NCBI RefSeq assembly: GCF_014207445.1
Contig: NZ_JACHEM010000003.1
Location: forward strand, 310,001 to 374,000
DNA length: 64,000 bases
Origin: Streptomyces candidus
GTDB lineage: Bacteria; Actinomycetota; Actinomycetes; Streptomycetales; Streptomycetaceae
Direction of reading: 5' to 3'
Positions 26,254 to 34,298 of this stretch are shown one piece after another; within the stretch, counting starts at the first letter, position 1; the number at the start of each line of letters is the position of its first letter. The notes below the pieces were generated by a model. The model did no database searches. It was not told where the DNA came from and saw only the letters and a program-made list of their open reading frames with translations. A program made the translations under genes and the position numbers.

Positions 26254-27638
26254 TGGAACGCGCGCGACGGGTCCTGGCGGTGATCCCCGCCAGGGGAGGC
26301 TCCAAGGGCGTCCCCGGCAAGAACCTGGCGCCGGTGGGCGGCGTACCCCTGGTCGTACGGGCGGTACGGGCCTGCCTCGCCGCCCGGCACGTCACCGAGG
26401 TCGTCGTCTCCACGGACGACGACGCGATAGCCGCGGCCGCGCTGGCGGCGGGAGCCGAAGTGGTCGTCCGGCCGGGCGCGCTGGCCGGGGACACCGCGAG
26501 CAGCGAGGCGGCCGTGCTGCACGCCCTGGACGCACTCGACGTGCGGGCCGACGAGCCCGGCGTCGTGCTCCTGGTGCAGTGCACGAGCCCCTTCGTGACC
26601 GGGGAGGACGTGGACGGGGTCGCCCGTGCGGTCCTCGACGGGGCGGACACGGCGGTGACGGTGGCGGCGTTCCACGGCTTCGTGTGGCGGGAGGAGGACG
26701 AGGAACAGGACGCCCCCGGCGCGGCCCCCGCCGTCACGTCCCCGCCCGGCGCGGACAGCGCGGCCTCCGCCGTCACCCCGCGCTCCGGCGCCCGGAAGGG
26801 GACCGGGGTCAACCACGACAAGGCCACCCGCCCGCGCCGCCAGGACCGGCCGGAGGACCTGCTGGAGACCGGGGCCGCCTACGCCATGGACGCCACCGGG
26901 TTCCGCCGGCACCGGCACCGGTTCTTCGGGCGGACCGCCCTCGTACGGACCGACCCCGCCCGCGTGCTGGAGGTCGACGACCCCCGCGACCTGGACCGGG
27001 CCCGTGCGCTCGCGCCGCTCCTCGACACGGCGGCGTACCCCACCCGCGGCGACGTCGACGCCGTCGTCCTCGACTTCGACGGGACGCAGACCGACGACCG
27101 GGTGCTCATCGACGCCGAGGGCCGCGAGACGGTCGCCGTGCACCGCGGGGACGGGCTGGGGATCGCCGCGCTGCGGGACGCCGGGATCCCGCTGCTCATC
27201 CTGTCCACCGAGCAGAACCCGGTGGTCGCCGCCCGCGCCCGCAAGCTCCGCATCCCCGTCCTGCACGGCGTCGACCGCAAGGACCTCGCGCTCAAGGAGT
27301 GGTGCGAGGAACAGTCCGTCGACCCCTCCCGCGTCCTGTACGTCGGCAACGACGTCAACGACCTGCCCTGCTTCGCCCTCGCGGGCTGGCCCGTCGCCGT
27401 GGCCGACGCCCACGGCAGCGTCCGTGCCGCCGCCCGCGCCACGACCCGCACCCCCGGCGGCAGCGGAGCCGTCCGCGAGGTCGCCACCTGGCTCCTCGGC
27501 CCGGACCTCAACACCCCGACACCCCTCCTGCACACCCCCGAACCCCTCCTCAGCAACCCCACACCCCCGCTCAGCACCCCTGCACCCCACCCCGTGCCCA
27601 CGGCGCACAGCACTTCCGCACCCCTCCACACCCTTTAA
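26253..27638 (+). CDS. CMP-sialic-acid-type synthetase fused to a HAD phosphatase
   Basis: This 461-aa fusion has an N-terminal cytidylyltransferase (residues 1-250) with the signature IPARGGSKGVPGKN at 11-24, VVVSTDDDAIA and LLVQCTSPFVT. The C-terminal KdsC-like HAD phosphatase (about 270-425) keeps D274-F-D276-G-T, a serine/threonine in ILSTEQNP, a lysine in DRKDLALKEW, and GNDVNDLPCF, so it should be active. It would remove phosphate from a nine-carbon sugar 9-phosphate and activate the sugar to its CMP form. A tail of about 30 Pro/Thr/Leu-rich residues comes from repetitive C-rich DNA. It is coupled to the upstream GT gene and lies 11 nt before the NeuB-like gene. Confidence 0.88.
   Translation: MERARRVLAVIPARGGSKGVPGKNLAPVGGVPLVVRAVRACLAARHVTEVVVSTDDDAIAAAALAAGAEVVVRPGALAGDTASSEAAVLHALDALDVRADEPGVVLLVQCTSPFVTGEDVDGVARAVLDGADTAVTVAAFHGFVWREEDEEQDAPGAAPAVTSPPGADSAASAVTPRSGARKGTGVNHDKATRPRRQDRPEDLLETGAAYAMDATGFRRHRHRFFGRTALVRTDPARVLEVDDPRDLDRARALAPLLDTAAYPTRGDVDAVVLDFDGTQTDDRVLIDAEGRETVAVHRGDGLGIAALRDAGIPLLILSTEQNPVVAARARKLRIPVLHGVDRKDLALKEWCEEQSVDPSRVLYVGNDVNDLPCFALAGWPVAVADAHGSVRAAARATTRTPGGSGAVREVATWLLGPDLNTPTPLLHTPEPLLSNPTPPLSTPAPHPVPTAHSTSAPLHTL
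27505..27635 (+). repeat. C-rich degenerate tandem repeat coding for a Pro/Thr tail
   Basis: About 130 bases of imperfect repeats around aCACCCCn, Ccctcct and CaCACCCC form the 3' end of the fusion gene. They encode a low-complexity tail. The strand is strongly C-rich, so length changes by slippage are plausible. Confidence 0.5.
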
Positions 27639-27649
27639 GGACGAGCAAG

Positions 27650-28591
27650 ATGAGCAACGTCAACTCCCGCCTGCGCACCCTCGGCTCCAAGACCGCAGGG
27701 CCCGGCCACCCCGTCTACATCACCGGCGAGATCGGCATCAACCACAACGGCGACCTCGACAAGGCCCTGGCCCTGGTCGACGCCGCCGCCGACGCCGGCT
27801 GCGACGCCGTGAAGTTCCAGAAGCGCACCCCGGAGATCTGCACCCCGCGCGACCAGTGGGACATCGAGCGCGACACCCCGTGGGGCCGCATGACGTACAT
27901 CGACTACCGCCACCGCGTGGAGTTCGGCGAGGACGAGTACCGGGCGATCGACGCCCACTGCCGTCAGCGCGGCATCGACTGGTTCGCCTCCCCGTGGGAC
28001 ACCGAGGCCGTCGCCTTCCTGGAGAAGTTCGACGTGCCCGCCCACAAGGTGGCCTCCGCGTCGCTGACCGACGACGAGCTGCTGCGCGAACTGCGCACCA
28101 CCGGCCGTACCGTCATCCTCTCCACCGGCATGTCCACCCCGGCGCAGATCCGCCACGCGGTCGAGGTGCTGGGCAGCGCCAACATCCTGCTGTGCCACGC
28201 CACCTCCACCTACCCGGCCGTGGCCGACGAACTGAACCTGCGGGTGATCAACACCCTCCAGGCCGAGTACCCCAACGTCCCCATCGGCTACAGCGGCCAC
28301 GAGACCGGCCTCCAGACCACCCTCGCCGCCGTCGCCCTCGGCGCCGCCTTCGTCGAGCGGCACATCACCCTGGACCGCGCCATGTGGGGCTCCGACCAGG
28401 CCGCGTCCGTCGAGCCCGGCGGCCTCACCCGCCTCGTCCGCGACATCCGCACGATCGAGGCGTCCCTCGGCGACGGCGTCAAGAGGGTGTACGAGTCGGA
28501 GCTCGCGCCGATGCGCAAGCTGCGCCGCGTGCCGGGCGTCGTCGCGCAGGCGGGCACGGACGCCGAGACGGCAGCACCGGCGGGGGTCTGA
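27650..28591 (+). CDS. NeuB-type sialic acid (Kdn) synthase without SAF domain
   Basis: This 313-aa TIM-barrel enzyme belongs to the N-acetylneuraminate synthase family, which condenses phosphoenolpyruvate with a hexose or hexose phosphate. Family segments are ITGEIGINHNGD, AVKFQKRTPE, HKVASASLTDDELL, ILSTGMST, LLCHATSTYPA, GYSGHETGLQT and VERHITLDRAMWGSDQ. The C-terminal SAF (antifreeze-like) domain found in most NeuB proteins is missing. That domain supplies the arginine contacting the N-acetyl group of ManNAc, so a non-acetylated substrate such as mannose(-6-P) is plausible. The ATG at 27650 follows AAGGACGAG. The next gene begins 5 nt after the stop. Confidence 0.9.
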   Translation: MSNVNSRLRTLGSKTAGPGHPVYITGEIGINHNGDLDKALALVDAAADAGCDAVKFQKRTPEICTPRDQWDIERDTPWGRMTYIDYRHRVEFGEDEYRAIDAHCRQRGIDWFASPWDTEAVAFLEKFDVPAHKVASASLTDDELLRELRTTGRTVILSTGMSTPAQIRHAVEVLGSANILLCHATSTYPAVADELNLRVINTLQAEYPNVPIGYSGHETGLQTTLAAVALGAAFVERHITLDRAMWGSDQAASVEPGGLTRLVRDIRTIEASLGDGVKRVYESELAPMRKLRRVPGVVAQAGTDAETAAPAGV

Positions 28592-28596
28592 CGGCC

Positions 28597-29715
28597 ATGG
28601 CCACAGCCAGCAGCGGCGTCCGCCGGGCGGCCCCCCGGGCACCCCGGTCCTCCAGGACACCCGGCACCCTCGCCTTCGTCGAGAGCCCCGTCCAGCTCCT
28701 CAACGTCCTGGAGTGGGCGCACACCACCACGTACGACATGACCGACGTGATGGTCGTCGTCCTCTCGCCCGTCGACCCCATGTCCCGCGGCCAGCTCCGC
28801 CGGATGGCCGAGCTGGCCCGCGACGAGGGATGCGAGGTGCGCTGGGAGGACGCCAGGGACGGGGCGGGGGCGCCGCTGCGCACCGTCGGCGGACTGGCCG
28901 GCGCACTCCGCAGGGCGGACCGGGTCGTCATAGGGGATCCCTTCTCCCGCTACGTGCAACTGCTGCTGACCTTCGTACGGGCGCCCGCGCTGGTGGTCGT
29001 CGACGACGGAACGGCCACCATGGAGTTCGCCGGGCAGCTGGCGCGCGGGGAACGCCTGGTGCGCTGGCACCGGCGCGGCGGCCGGCCGGGGGCGCGCGAG
29101 CTCCTCCTCGCCCCCGTCACCACCTCCGCCCGCCGCCGCCTCGCCCCGACGCCCCGGCGCTCCGTGGAACTCTTCACCGCGATGCCCGTCGACGAGGCCC
29201 TGCTCGCCGAGGCGCTGCCCGGCATCACCGTCACCGCCAACGAGCTCACCTGGACCCGTTCCCGGTTCGGCCCGCCGCGCATCACCCGCAGCGCCGACCT
29301 GGTCGGCACCTCGCTGGTGGAGACGGGTGTGCTGGACCCCGACCACTACCTGCGCGCGGTCCGTTCCCTCACCCGGGGGCACGGGGCCACCCGGTACTTC
29401 GCCCACCGACGCGAGAGCTCCGACAAGCTGCACCGGCTGGCCGTCGAGACGGGACTGGAGGTGGTACGCCCGGATCTTCCCCTGGAAGTGATAGCCCGCC
29501 GCGGCCCCATCGGGCGTACGATCCTGAGCTTCCCCTCCACTGTCGTACACACGCTCCCGAAGGCACTCGTGGGAACGGATGTGAAAGTCGCGGTGTGTGA
29601 CATCGACCCCGCATGGCTTTCGGCCAATGCCTCGCCGCGCGCCCCCGGATTCCTCGCCGGAGTCGCCACCACCGCCCGTGACGTGCGGAAACTCCGGGTT
29701 CTGCCGGTGACGTAG
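28597..29715 (+). CDS. GT52/polysialyltransferase-like protein
   Basis: This 372-aa protein looks like a distant member of the GT52/polysialyltransferase group. After a basic tail it has FVESPVQLLNVLEW, an Asp-Asp-Gly motif at D136-D137-G138, and an S/T-type motif at S314-T315 (SFPSTVVHTLP). The HP motif is replaced by AHRRESSDK near H270. It is the last gene of the rightward sialic-acid-like set, 5 nt behind the synthase. It likely transfers or initiates the polymer sugar, or is a diverged pair partner of the leftward polymerase. Function is inferred from motifs and position. Confidence 0.68.
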   Translation: MATASSGVRRAAPRAPRSSRTPGTLAFVESPVQLLNVLEWAHTTTYDMTDVMVVVLSPVDPMSRGQLRRMAELARDEGCEVRWEDARDGAGAPLRTVGGLAGALRRADRVVIGDPFSRYVQLLLTFVRAPALVVVDDGTATMEFAGQLARGERLVRWHRRGGRPGARELLLAPVTTSARRRLAPTPRRSVELFTAMPVDEALLAEALPGITVTANELTWTRSRFGPPRITRSADLVGTSLVETGVLDPDHYLRAVRSLTRGHGATRYFAHRRESSDKLHRLAVETGLEVVRPDLPLEVIARRGPIGRTILSFPSTVVHTLPKALVGTDVKVAVCDIDPAWLSANASPRAPGFLAGVATTARDVRKLRVLPVT

Positions 29716-29851
29716 CGCGTGGGGCAACCCCCTTTGATACCCGTCTCACATTGCGGGCACACCTCACTTCGCCATTTTTCTTACACCTATCGGGCGGAAG
29801 TTTTGTTGATGGGTAGGCAGTTGGGGGTGGAGTGCGCCTACCGTTGACGGG

Positions 29852-31084
29852 GTGAACCAGTTGATCTCCCTCGTGTCCGAAGCCGGTCCCGACGCCGGAG
29901 ACGATCTCCCCGGCACGCTCTCCGACGAGCTGCGTGCCGAACTGATCGCCTTCCGGCGGGACTTGCACATGCACCCCGAGCTGGGCAACCAGGAGTTCCG
30001 CACCACCGCCGCGATCAAGGCCCGCCTGGAGCAGGCCGGACTCGCGCCGCGCGTGCTCGCCTCCGGAACCGGGCTCATCTGCGACATCGGCGAGTGGGAC
30101 GGCGGGGTGCCGATGCTCGGGATGCGGGCGGACATCGACGCGCTGCCCATTCCGGACGCGAAGGTCGGCGTCCCGTACCGCTCCACCGTCCCGGACCGCG
30201 CGCACGCCTGCGGGCACGACGTGCACACGACGGTGGTGCTGGGCGCGGGACTGGTCCTCGCCGAGCTGCACAGGCAGGGCCGGCTGCCACGCCCGGTGCG
30301 GCTGCTGTTCCAGCCCGCGGAGGAAGTGCTGCCCGGCGGGGCCGCCGACGCCATCAAGTGCGGAGCGCTGGACGGGGTCGGCAGGATGATCGCCGTGCAC
30401 TGCGACCCCAAGGTCGACGCGGGGCGTATCGGCCTCCGTACCGGCGCGATCACTTCGGCCTGCGACCGGCTGGAAATCGCCCTTGACGGACCCGGCGGCC
30501 ACACCGCCCGCCCGCACCTGACCACAGACCTCGTGACGGCCGTGGCCAAGGTGGCCACCGAGGTGCCGGCGGTGATCTCGCGGCGGGTCGACGCCCGCTC
30601 CGGGCTGTCCGTGACCTGGGGCCGCATCGAGTCCGGGCACGCCTGCAACGTCATCCCGATGCGGGCCGAGCTGGCGGGCACGGTCCGCTGTCTGGACCTG
30701 GACGCTTGGCGCGACGCCCCCGACCTCATCCACGCGGCCGTCGCCGGCATCGCCGACCTGCACGGTGCGAAGTCGCAGATCAACTACATCCGGGGCGTCC
30801 CGCCGGTCGTCAACGACCAGGCGGTGGTCGAGCTGATGGCCGAAGCGATGGCCGCCCGCCGCGGCGCGCACTCCATCGAGGACACCGAACAGAGCCTGGG
30901 CGGCGAGGACTTCTCCTGGTACCTGGAGCACGTGCCGGGCGCGATGGCCCGTCTCGGCGTCCGCACTCCGGGCGACACCACCAAGCGCGACCTGCACCGC
31001 GGCGACTTCGACGCCGACGAGAGCGCGATCACGGTGGGGGTGGAGCTGTTCACCGCGGCTGCGCTGCTGGACGTCCGGGCTTAG
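29852..31084 (+). CDS. M20-family amidohydrolase
   Basis: This 410-aa metallopeptidase-fold hydrolase resembles amidohydrolases that deacylate N-acyl amino acids or similar amides. It shows FRRDLHMHPELGNQEF, the two-metal segment HACGHDVHTTVVL, FQPAEEVLPGGA, and the dimer-domain GPGGHTARP, followed by the late GGEDFSWYL. The GTG at 29852 fits the family start. Mycobacterium tuberculosis also carries amiA1/amiB1 amidohydrolase genes next to deoD and add, so the placement beside nucleoside genes recurs. The substrate is not known. Confidence 0.9.
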   Translation: MNQLISLVSEAGPDAGDDLPGTLSDELRAELIAFRRDLHMHPELGNQEFRTTAAIKARLEQAGLAPRVLASGTGLICDIGEWDGGVPMLGMRADIDALPIPDAKVGVPYRSTVPDRAHACGHDVHTTVVLGAGLVLAELHRQGRLPRPVRLLFQPAEEVLPGGAADAIKCGALDGVGRMIAVHCDPKVDAGRIGLRTGAITSACDRLEIALDGPGGHTARPHLTTDLVTAVAKVATEVPAVISRRVDARSGLSVTWGRIESGHACNVIPMRAELAGTVRCLDLDAWRDAPDLIHAAVAGIADLHGAKSQINYIRGVPPVVNDQAVVELMAEAMAARRGAHSIEDTEQSLGGEDFSWYLEHVPGAMARLGVRTPGDTTKRDLHRGDFDADESAITVGVELFTAAALLDVRA

Positions 31085-31235
31085 CGCCGACCGGCGGGGA
31101 AGGGGGCGTTCGCGGTGGCCGGGAGGCGGGCCGGGGGCGCCCCTCCCGCATTTCCTTTGTGTCTTCCTCCAGTAGTAGTCGCTATGTCCGTTGTGAGTAT
31201 GTACATTGCTTATGTTCGTCGTCCATCGGCGAATC

Positions 31236-31247
31236 GAACGCGCGTCG
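31236..31247. promoter_or_regulatory. Secondary operator-like site upstream of the BMP gene
   Basis: GAACGCGCGTCG matches 9 of 12 positions of the palindrome found at the nucleoside genes. It lies 50 nt upstream of the better site, so it could bind a second repressor dimer. Weak by itself. Confidence 0.3.
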
Positions 31248-31285
31248 ATCCGATAACGACTCATGAACGGGTCTTTTACCGGCAT

Positions 31286-31300
31286 CTACGCGCGTTACGA
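31286..31300 (+). promoter_or_regulatory. Operator and -10 region of the nucleoside-binding protein gene
   Basis: CTACGCGCGTTA (31286-31297) matches 10 of 12 positions of the shared palindrome CTACGCGCGTAG. Its right edge merges into TACGAT (31296-31301), a plausible -10. The coding start is about 60 nt downstream. A protein bound here would block the promoter. Confidence 0.6.
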
Positions 31301-31356
31301 TCGCCGCGAAACCAGCGCCGCTCAGAGGCGCTTCGGTCAGGTTGAAGGAGCGTCCC

Positions 31357-32403
31357 GTGCGCCGGGTATCCAAGATCGCTGCTGCGAGCATCGCCACTGC
31401 GGCCCTCGCTTTCACCGCCACCGCGTGTGGCGAGTCCTCCACCGGTAGCTCTTCGAGCTCCGAGAGTGGCGGCAAGCTCAAGATCGGCATGGCCTACGAC
31501 GTCGGCGGCCGTGGCGACAACTCGTTCAACGACTCCGCCGCGCGCGGCCTGGACAAGGCCAAGGCGGAGCTGGGCGCCGAGACCAAGGAGCTCACCGCGA
31601 AGAACGGTGAGACCCCGGCCGACCGCGAGCAGCGCCTGTCCCAGCTCGCCGAGAGCGGCTACAACCCGATCCTGGCCGTCGGTTTCGCGTACAAGGAGTC
31701 GGTCGACAAGGTCGCCAAGAAGCACCCGAACGTGACGTTCGGCCTGGTCGACTCGGTCTCCGACGTGAAGAACGTCAACAACATCGTCTTCACCGAGGAG
31801 CAGGGCTCCTACCTCGCCGGTGTCGCCGCCGCCCTCAAGTCCAAGAGCGGCGAGGTCGGCTTCATCGGCGCCGTGGACAACCCGCTGATCAAGAAGTTCG
31901 CCGCGGGCTTCCAGCAGGGCGCCAAGGAGACGGACTCCAAGGTCGAGGTGACGATCCAGTACCTGGGCACCGGCCAGGACACCTCCGGCTTCTCCAGCCC
32001 CGACAAGGGCAAGGCAGCCGCCAAGGGCATGCTCGACAAGGGCATCGACGTCGTCTACACGGCCGCGGGCGGCTCGGGCGCCGGCGCGATCGAGGCGGTG
32101 GCGGGCAAGAAGGGCGCCTGGGCGATCGGCGTCGACTCCGACCAGGCCAAGGACCCGTCGCTGTCGAAGTACAAGGCGTCGATCCTCACCTCCGTCGTGA
32201 AGAACGTGGACGCGGGCGTCTTCGACCTCGCCAAGTCCGTCAAGGACGGCAAGCCGCGCACCGGTACCACGACCTACTCCCTCGCGGAGAACGGCGTCAC
32301 GCTGACCACCACGGGTGACCACCTCAAGGACATCCAGGCCAAGCTGGACGAGGCGAAGAAGAAGATCGTGGACGGCGCCATCAAGGTCAAGTCCACCCTC
32401 TGA
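31357..32403 (+). CDS. BMP-family nucleoside-binding lipoprotein
   Basis: This 348-aa lipoprotein belongs to the Bmp/PnrA (Med) family of nucleoside receptors for ABC import. The signal peptide ends in the lipobox TATAC with Cys at about residue 25, then a Ser-rich spacer and the mature domain KIGMAYDVGGRGDNSFND. Further family segments are LAVGFAYKESV, VFTEEQGSYLAGVAA and VYTAAGGSGAGAIEA. The GTG at 31357 has GAAGGAG 6 nt upstream. It is followed by a strong terminator and then the ATPase and two permease genes, which have their own operator. Confidence 0.92.
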   Translation: MRRVSKIAAASIATAALAFTATACGESSTGSSSSSESGGKLKIGMAYDVGGRGDNSFNDSAARGLDKAKAELGAETKELTAKNGETPADREQRLSQLAESGYNPILAVGFAYKESVDKVAKKHPNVTFGLVDSVSDVKNVNNIVFTEEQGSYLAGVAAALKSKSGEVGFIGAVDNPLIKKFAAGFQQGAKETDSKVEVTIQYLGTGQDTSGFSSPDKGKAAAKGMLDKGIDVVYTAAGGSGAGAIEAVAGKKGAWAIGVDSDQAKDPSLSKYKASILTSVVKNVDAGVFDLAKSVKDGKPRTGTTTYSLAENGVTLTTTGDHLKDIQAKLDEAKKKIVDGAIKVKSTL

Positions 32404-32419
32404 TCCGCTCTGCGGAGCC

Positions 32420-32457
32420 GGGGCCCGAAGAGAAGCTCGCGCTGATCTTCGGGCCCC
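32420..32457 (+). terminator. Terminator after the BMP lipoprotein gene
   Basis: A perfect 11-bp stem (GGGGCCCGAAG at 32420-32430 with CTTCGGGCCCC at 32447-32457) and a 16-nt loop begin 16 nt after the stop codon. It would separate the lipoprotein transcript from the transporter genes, partly or fully. Confidence 0.75.
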
Positions 32458-32544
32458 GCTTCCTGTGCGGTCCCGCCCGGAGTGACTCTTCCGACAGCCT
32501 CGCCCCGCTTCACTTTTGGGCCGGGCTGCTTCACAATTTGCGGC

Positions 32545-32560
32545 AGCTACGCGCGTAGCT
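32545..32560. promoter_or_regulatory. Operator of the nucleoside ABC transporter operon
   Basis: AGCTACGCGCGTAGCT is a perfect 16-bp palindrome containing the 12-bp core shared with add, deoC and the phosphorylase gene. It lies about 120 nt before the ATPase reading frame. Confidence 0.7.
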
Positions 32561-32678
32561 TCCGTGGTGCGCGGTACTTTTCCGCCACAGTCATCTCGCC
32601 GCACGCCGCCGTCGTAGCAGCCGTACCCTCCCTACCTTCCGCCTCAGCTCCTCCGCCTCCTGCCTAGGAGAGTGCGCC

Positions 32679-34298
32679 ATCAAAGCGTCCAGCAGTCCCC
32701 ACGCCGCATCCCGAGCCGCGGACGGCAGCCCCGCTGTCGAACTGCACGGGATCACCAAGCGGTTCCCCGGTGTCGTGGCCAACCACGACATCGCCATCAC
32801 CGTGCGCCGCGGCACCGTGCACGCCCTCGTCGGTGAGAACGGCGCGGGCAAGTCCACCCTGATGAAGATCCTCTACGGCATGCAGAAGCCGGACGAGGGC
32901 ACCATCGCGGTCGACGGGCAGCAGGTGACCTTCAACAGCCCCGGTGACGCCATCGCGCGCGGCATCGGCATGGTGCACCAGCACTTCATGCTCGCGGACT
33001 ACCTCACCGTCCTCGAAAACGTGGTGCTCGGCTCGGAGAAGCTGCACGGCATCGGCGACCGGGCCCGCGCCCGGATCAAGGAGATCTCCGAGGCGTACGG
33101 CCTGAACGTGCGCCCGGACGCGGTGGTCGAGGACCTCGGCGTCGCCGACCGCCAGCGCGTGGAGATCCTCAAGGTCCTCTACCGCGGTGCCCGCACGCTC
33201 ATCCTCGACGAGCCGACCGCGGTGCTCGTGCCCCAGGAGGTGGACGCGCTCTTCGCGAACCTGCGGGAGCTCAAGGCCGAGGGCCTCACCGTCATCTTCA
33301 TCTCGCACAAGCTCGGCGAGGTGCTGTCGGTGGCCGACGACATCACCGTCATCCGGCGCGGCACCACGGTCGGCACCGCCGACCCGGCGAACACCACGCC
33401 CAAGCAGCTCGCCGAGCTGATGGTCGGCAGCGAACTCCCCTCGCCCGAGACCCGCGAGTCCACCGTCACGGACGTCCCCATGCTGAGCGTCTCGGACCTG
33501 CGGCTCAGCGCCGTCGACCCGGACGGCGTCGTGCGTTCCGTACTGGACGACATCGCGTTCACCATCCACAAGGGCGAGGTCCTGGGCATCGCCGGCGTCG
33601 AGGGCAACGGCCAGGCCGAACTCGTCGAAGCCATCATGGGCATGCGCACCCCGGACGCCGGAGCGCTCACCCTCGACGGCGTCGACATCTCGTCGGTCCC
33701 CACCCGCAAGCGGCGCGAGGACGGCATCGGGTACATCCCCGAGGACCGCCACAAGCACGGCCTGCTCCTCGAATCCCCGCTGTGGGAGAACCGCATCCTC
33801 GGTCACGTCTCCGAGAAGCCCAACAGCAACAAGGGCCTCCTGGACCTCAAGGCGGCCCGCGCCGACACCCAGCGGATCGTGCGCGAGTACGACGTCCGCA
33901 CGCCCGGCATCGACGTCACGGCGGCCTCCCTGTCCGGCGGCAACCAGCAGAAGCTGATCGTCGGCCGCGAGATGAGCCACGCCCCCAAGCTGCTGATCGC
34001 CGCCCACCCCACCCGTGGCGTGGACGTCGGCGCGCAGGCGCAGATCTGGGACCAGATCCGCGAGGCGCGCCGCGAAGGCCTGGCCGTACTGCTGATCTCG
34101 GCGGACCTGGACGAGCTGATCGGGCTCTCCGACACCCTGCGGGTGATGTTCCGCGGCCGTCTGGTCGCCGACGCGGACCCCGCCACCATCACCCCCGAAG
34201 AGCTGGGCTCGGCCATGACGGGCGCCGCCACCGGACACCTGGAGGCGCACGGCGCCCCGGCCGAGACCGACCCCCGGACTGGGGGAGAGGACCGATGA
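32679..34298 (+). CDS. Nucleoside ABC transporter ATPase, two-domain; probable ATC start
   Basis: This protein of about 539 aa carries two ABC domains, like RbsA-type and BMP-linked ATPases. Domain 1 has a good Walker A (GENGAGKST) and Walker B (LILDEPTA). Domain 2 has the degenerate P-loop GVEGNGQAE and the signature LSGGNQQK, as usual in this group. The conserved first strand VELHGITKRFPG lies upstream of the first regular start, GTG 32775. The frame stays open back to an ATC at 32679 that has AGGAGA 7 nt upstream; no ATG, GTG or TTG precedes it. ATC initiation, or a base change from ATG, is the best reading. It overlaps the permease gene by 4 nt. Confidence 0.85.
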   Translation: MKASSSPHAASRAADGSPAVELHGITKRFPGVVANHDIAITVRRGTVHALVGENGAGKSTLMKILYGMQKPDEGTIAVDGQQVTFNSPGDAIARGIGMVHQHFMLADYLTVLENVVLGSEKLHGIGDRARARIKEISEAYGLNVRPDAVVEDLGVADRQRVEILKVLYRGARTLILDEPTAVLVPQEVDALFANLRELKAEGLTVIFISHKLGEVLSVADDITVIRRGTTVGTADPANTTPKQLAELMVGSELPSPETRESTVTDVPMLSVSDLRLSAVDPDGVVRSVLDDIAFTIHKGEVLGIAGVEGNGQAELVEAIMGMRTPDAGALTLDGVDISSVPTRKRREDGIGYIPEDRHKHGLLLESPLWENRILGHVSEKPNSNKGLLDLKAARADTQRIVREYDVRTPGIDVTAASLSGGNQQKLIVGREMSHAPKLLIAAHPTRGVDVGAQAQIWDQIREARREGLAVLLISADLDELIGLSDTLRVMFRGRLVADADPATITPEELGSAMTGAATGHLEAHGAPAETDPRTGGEDR

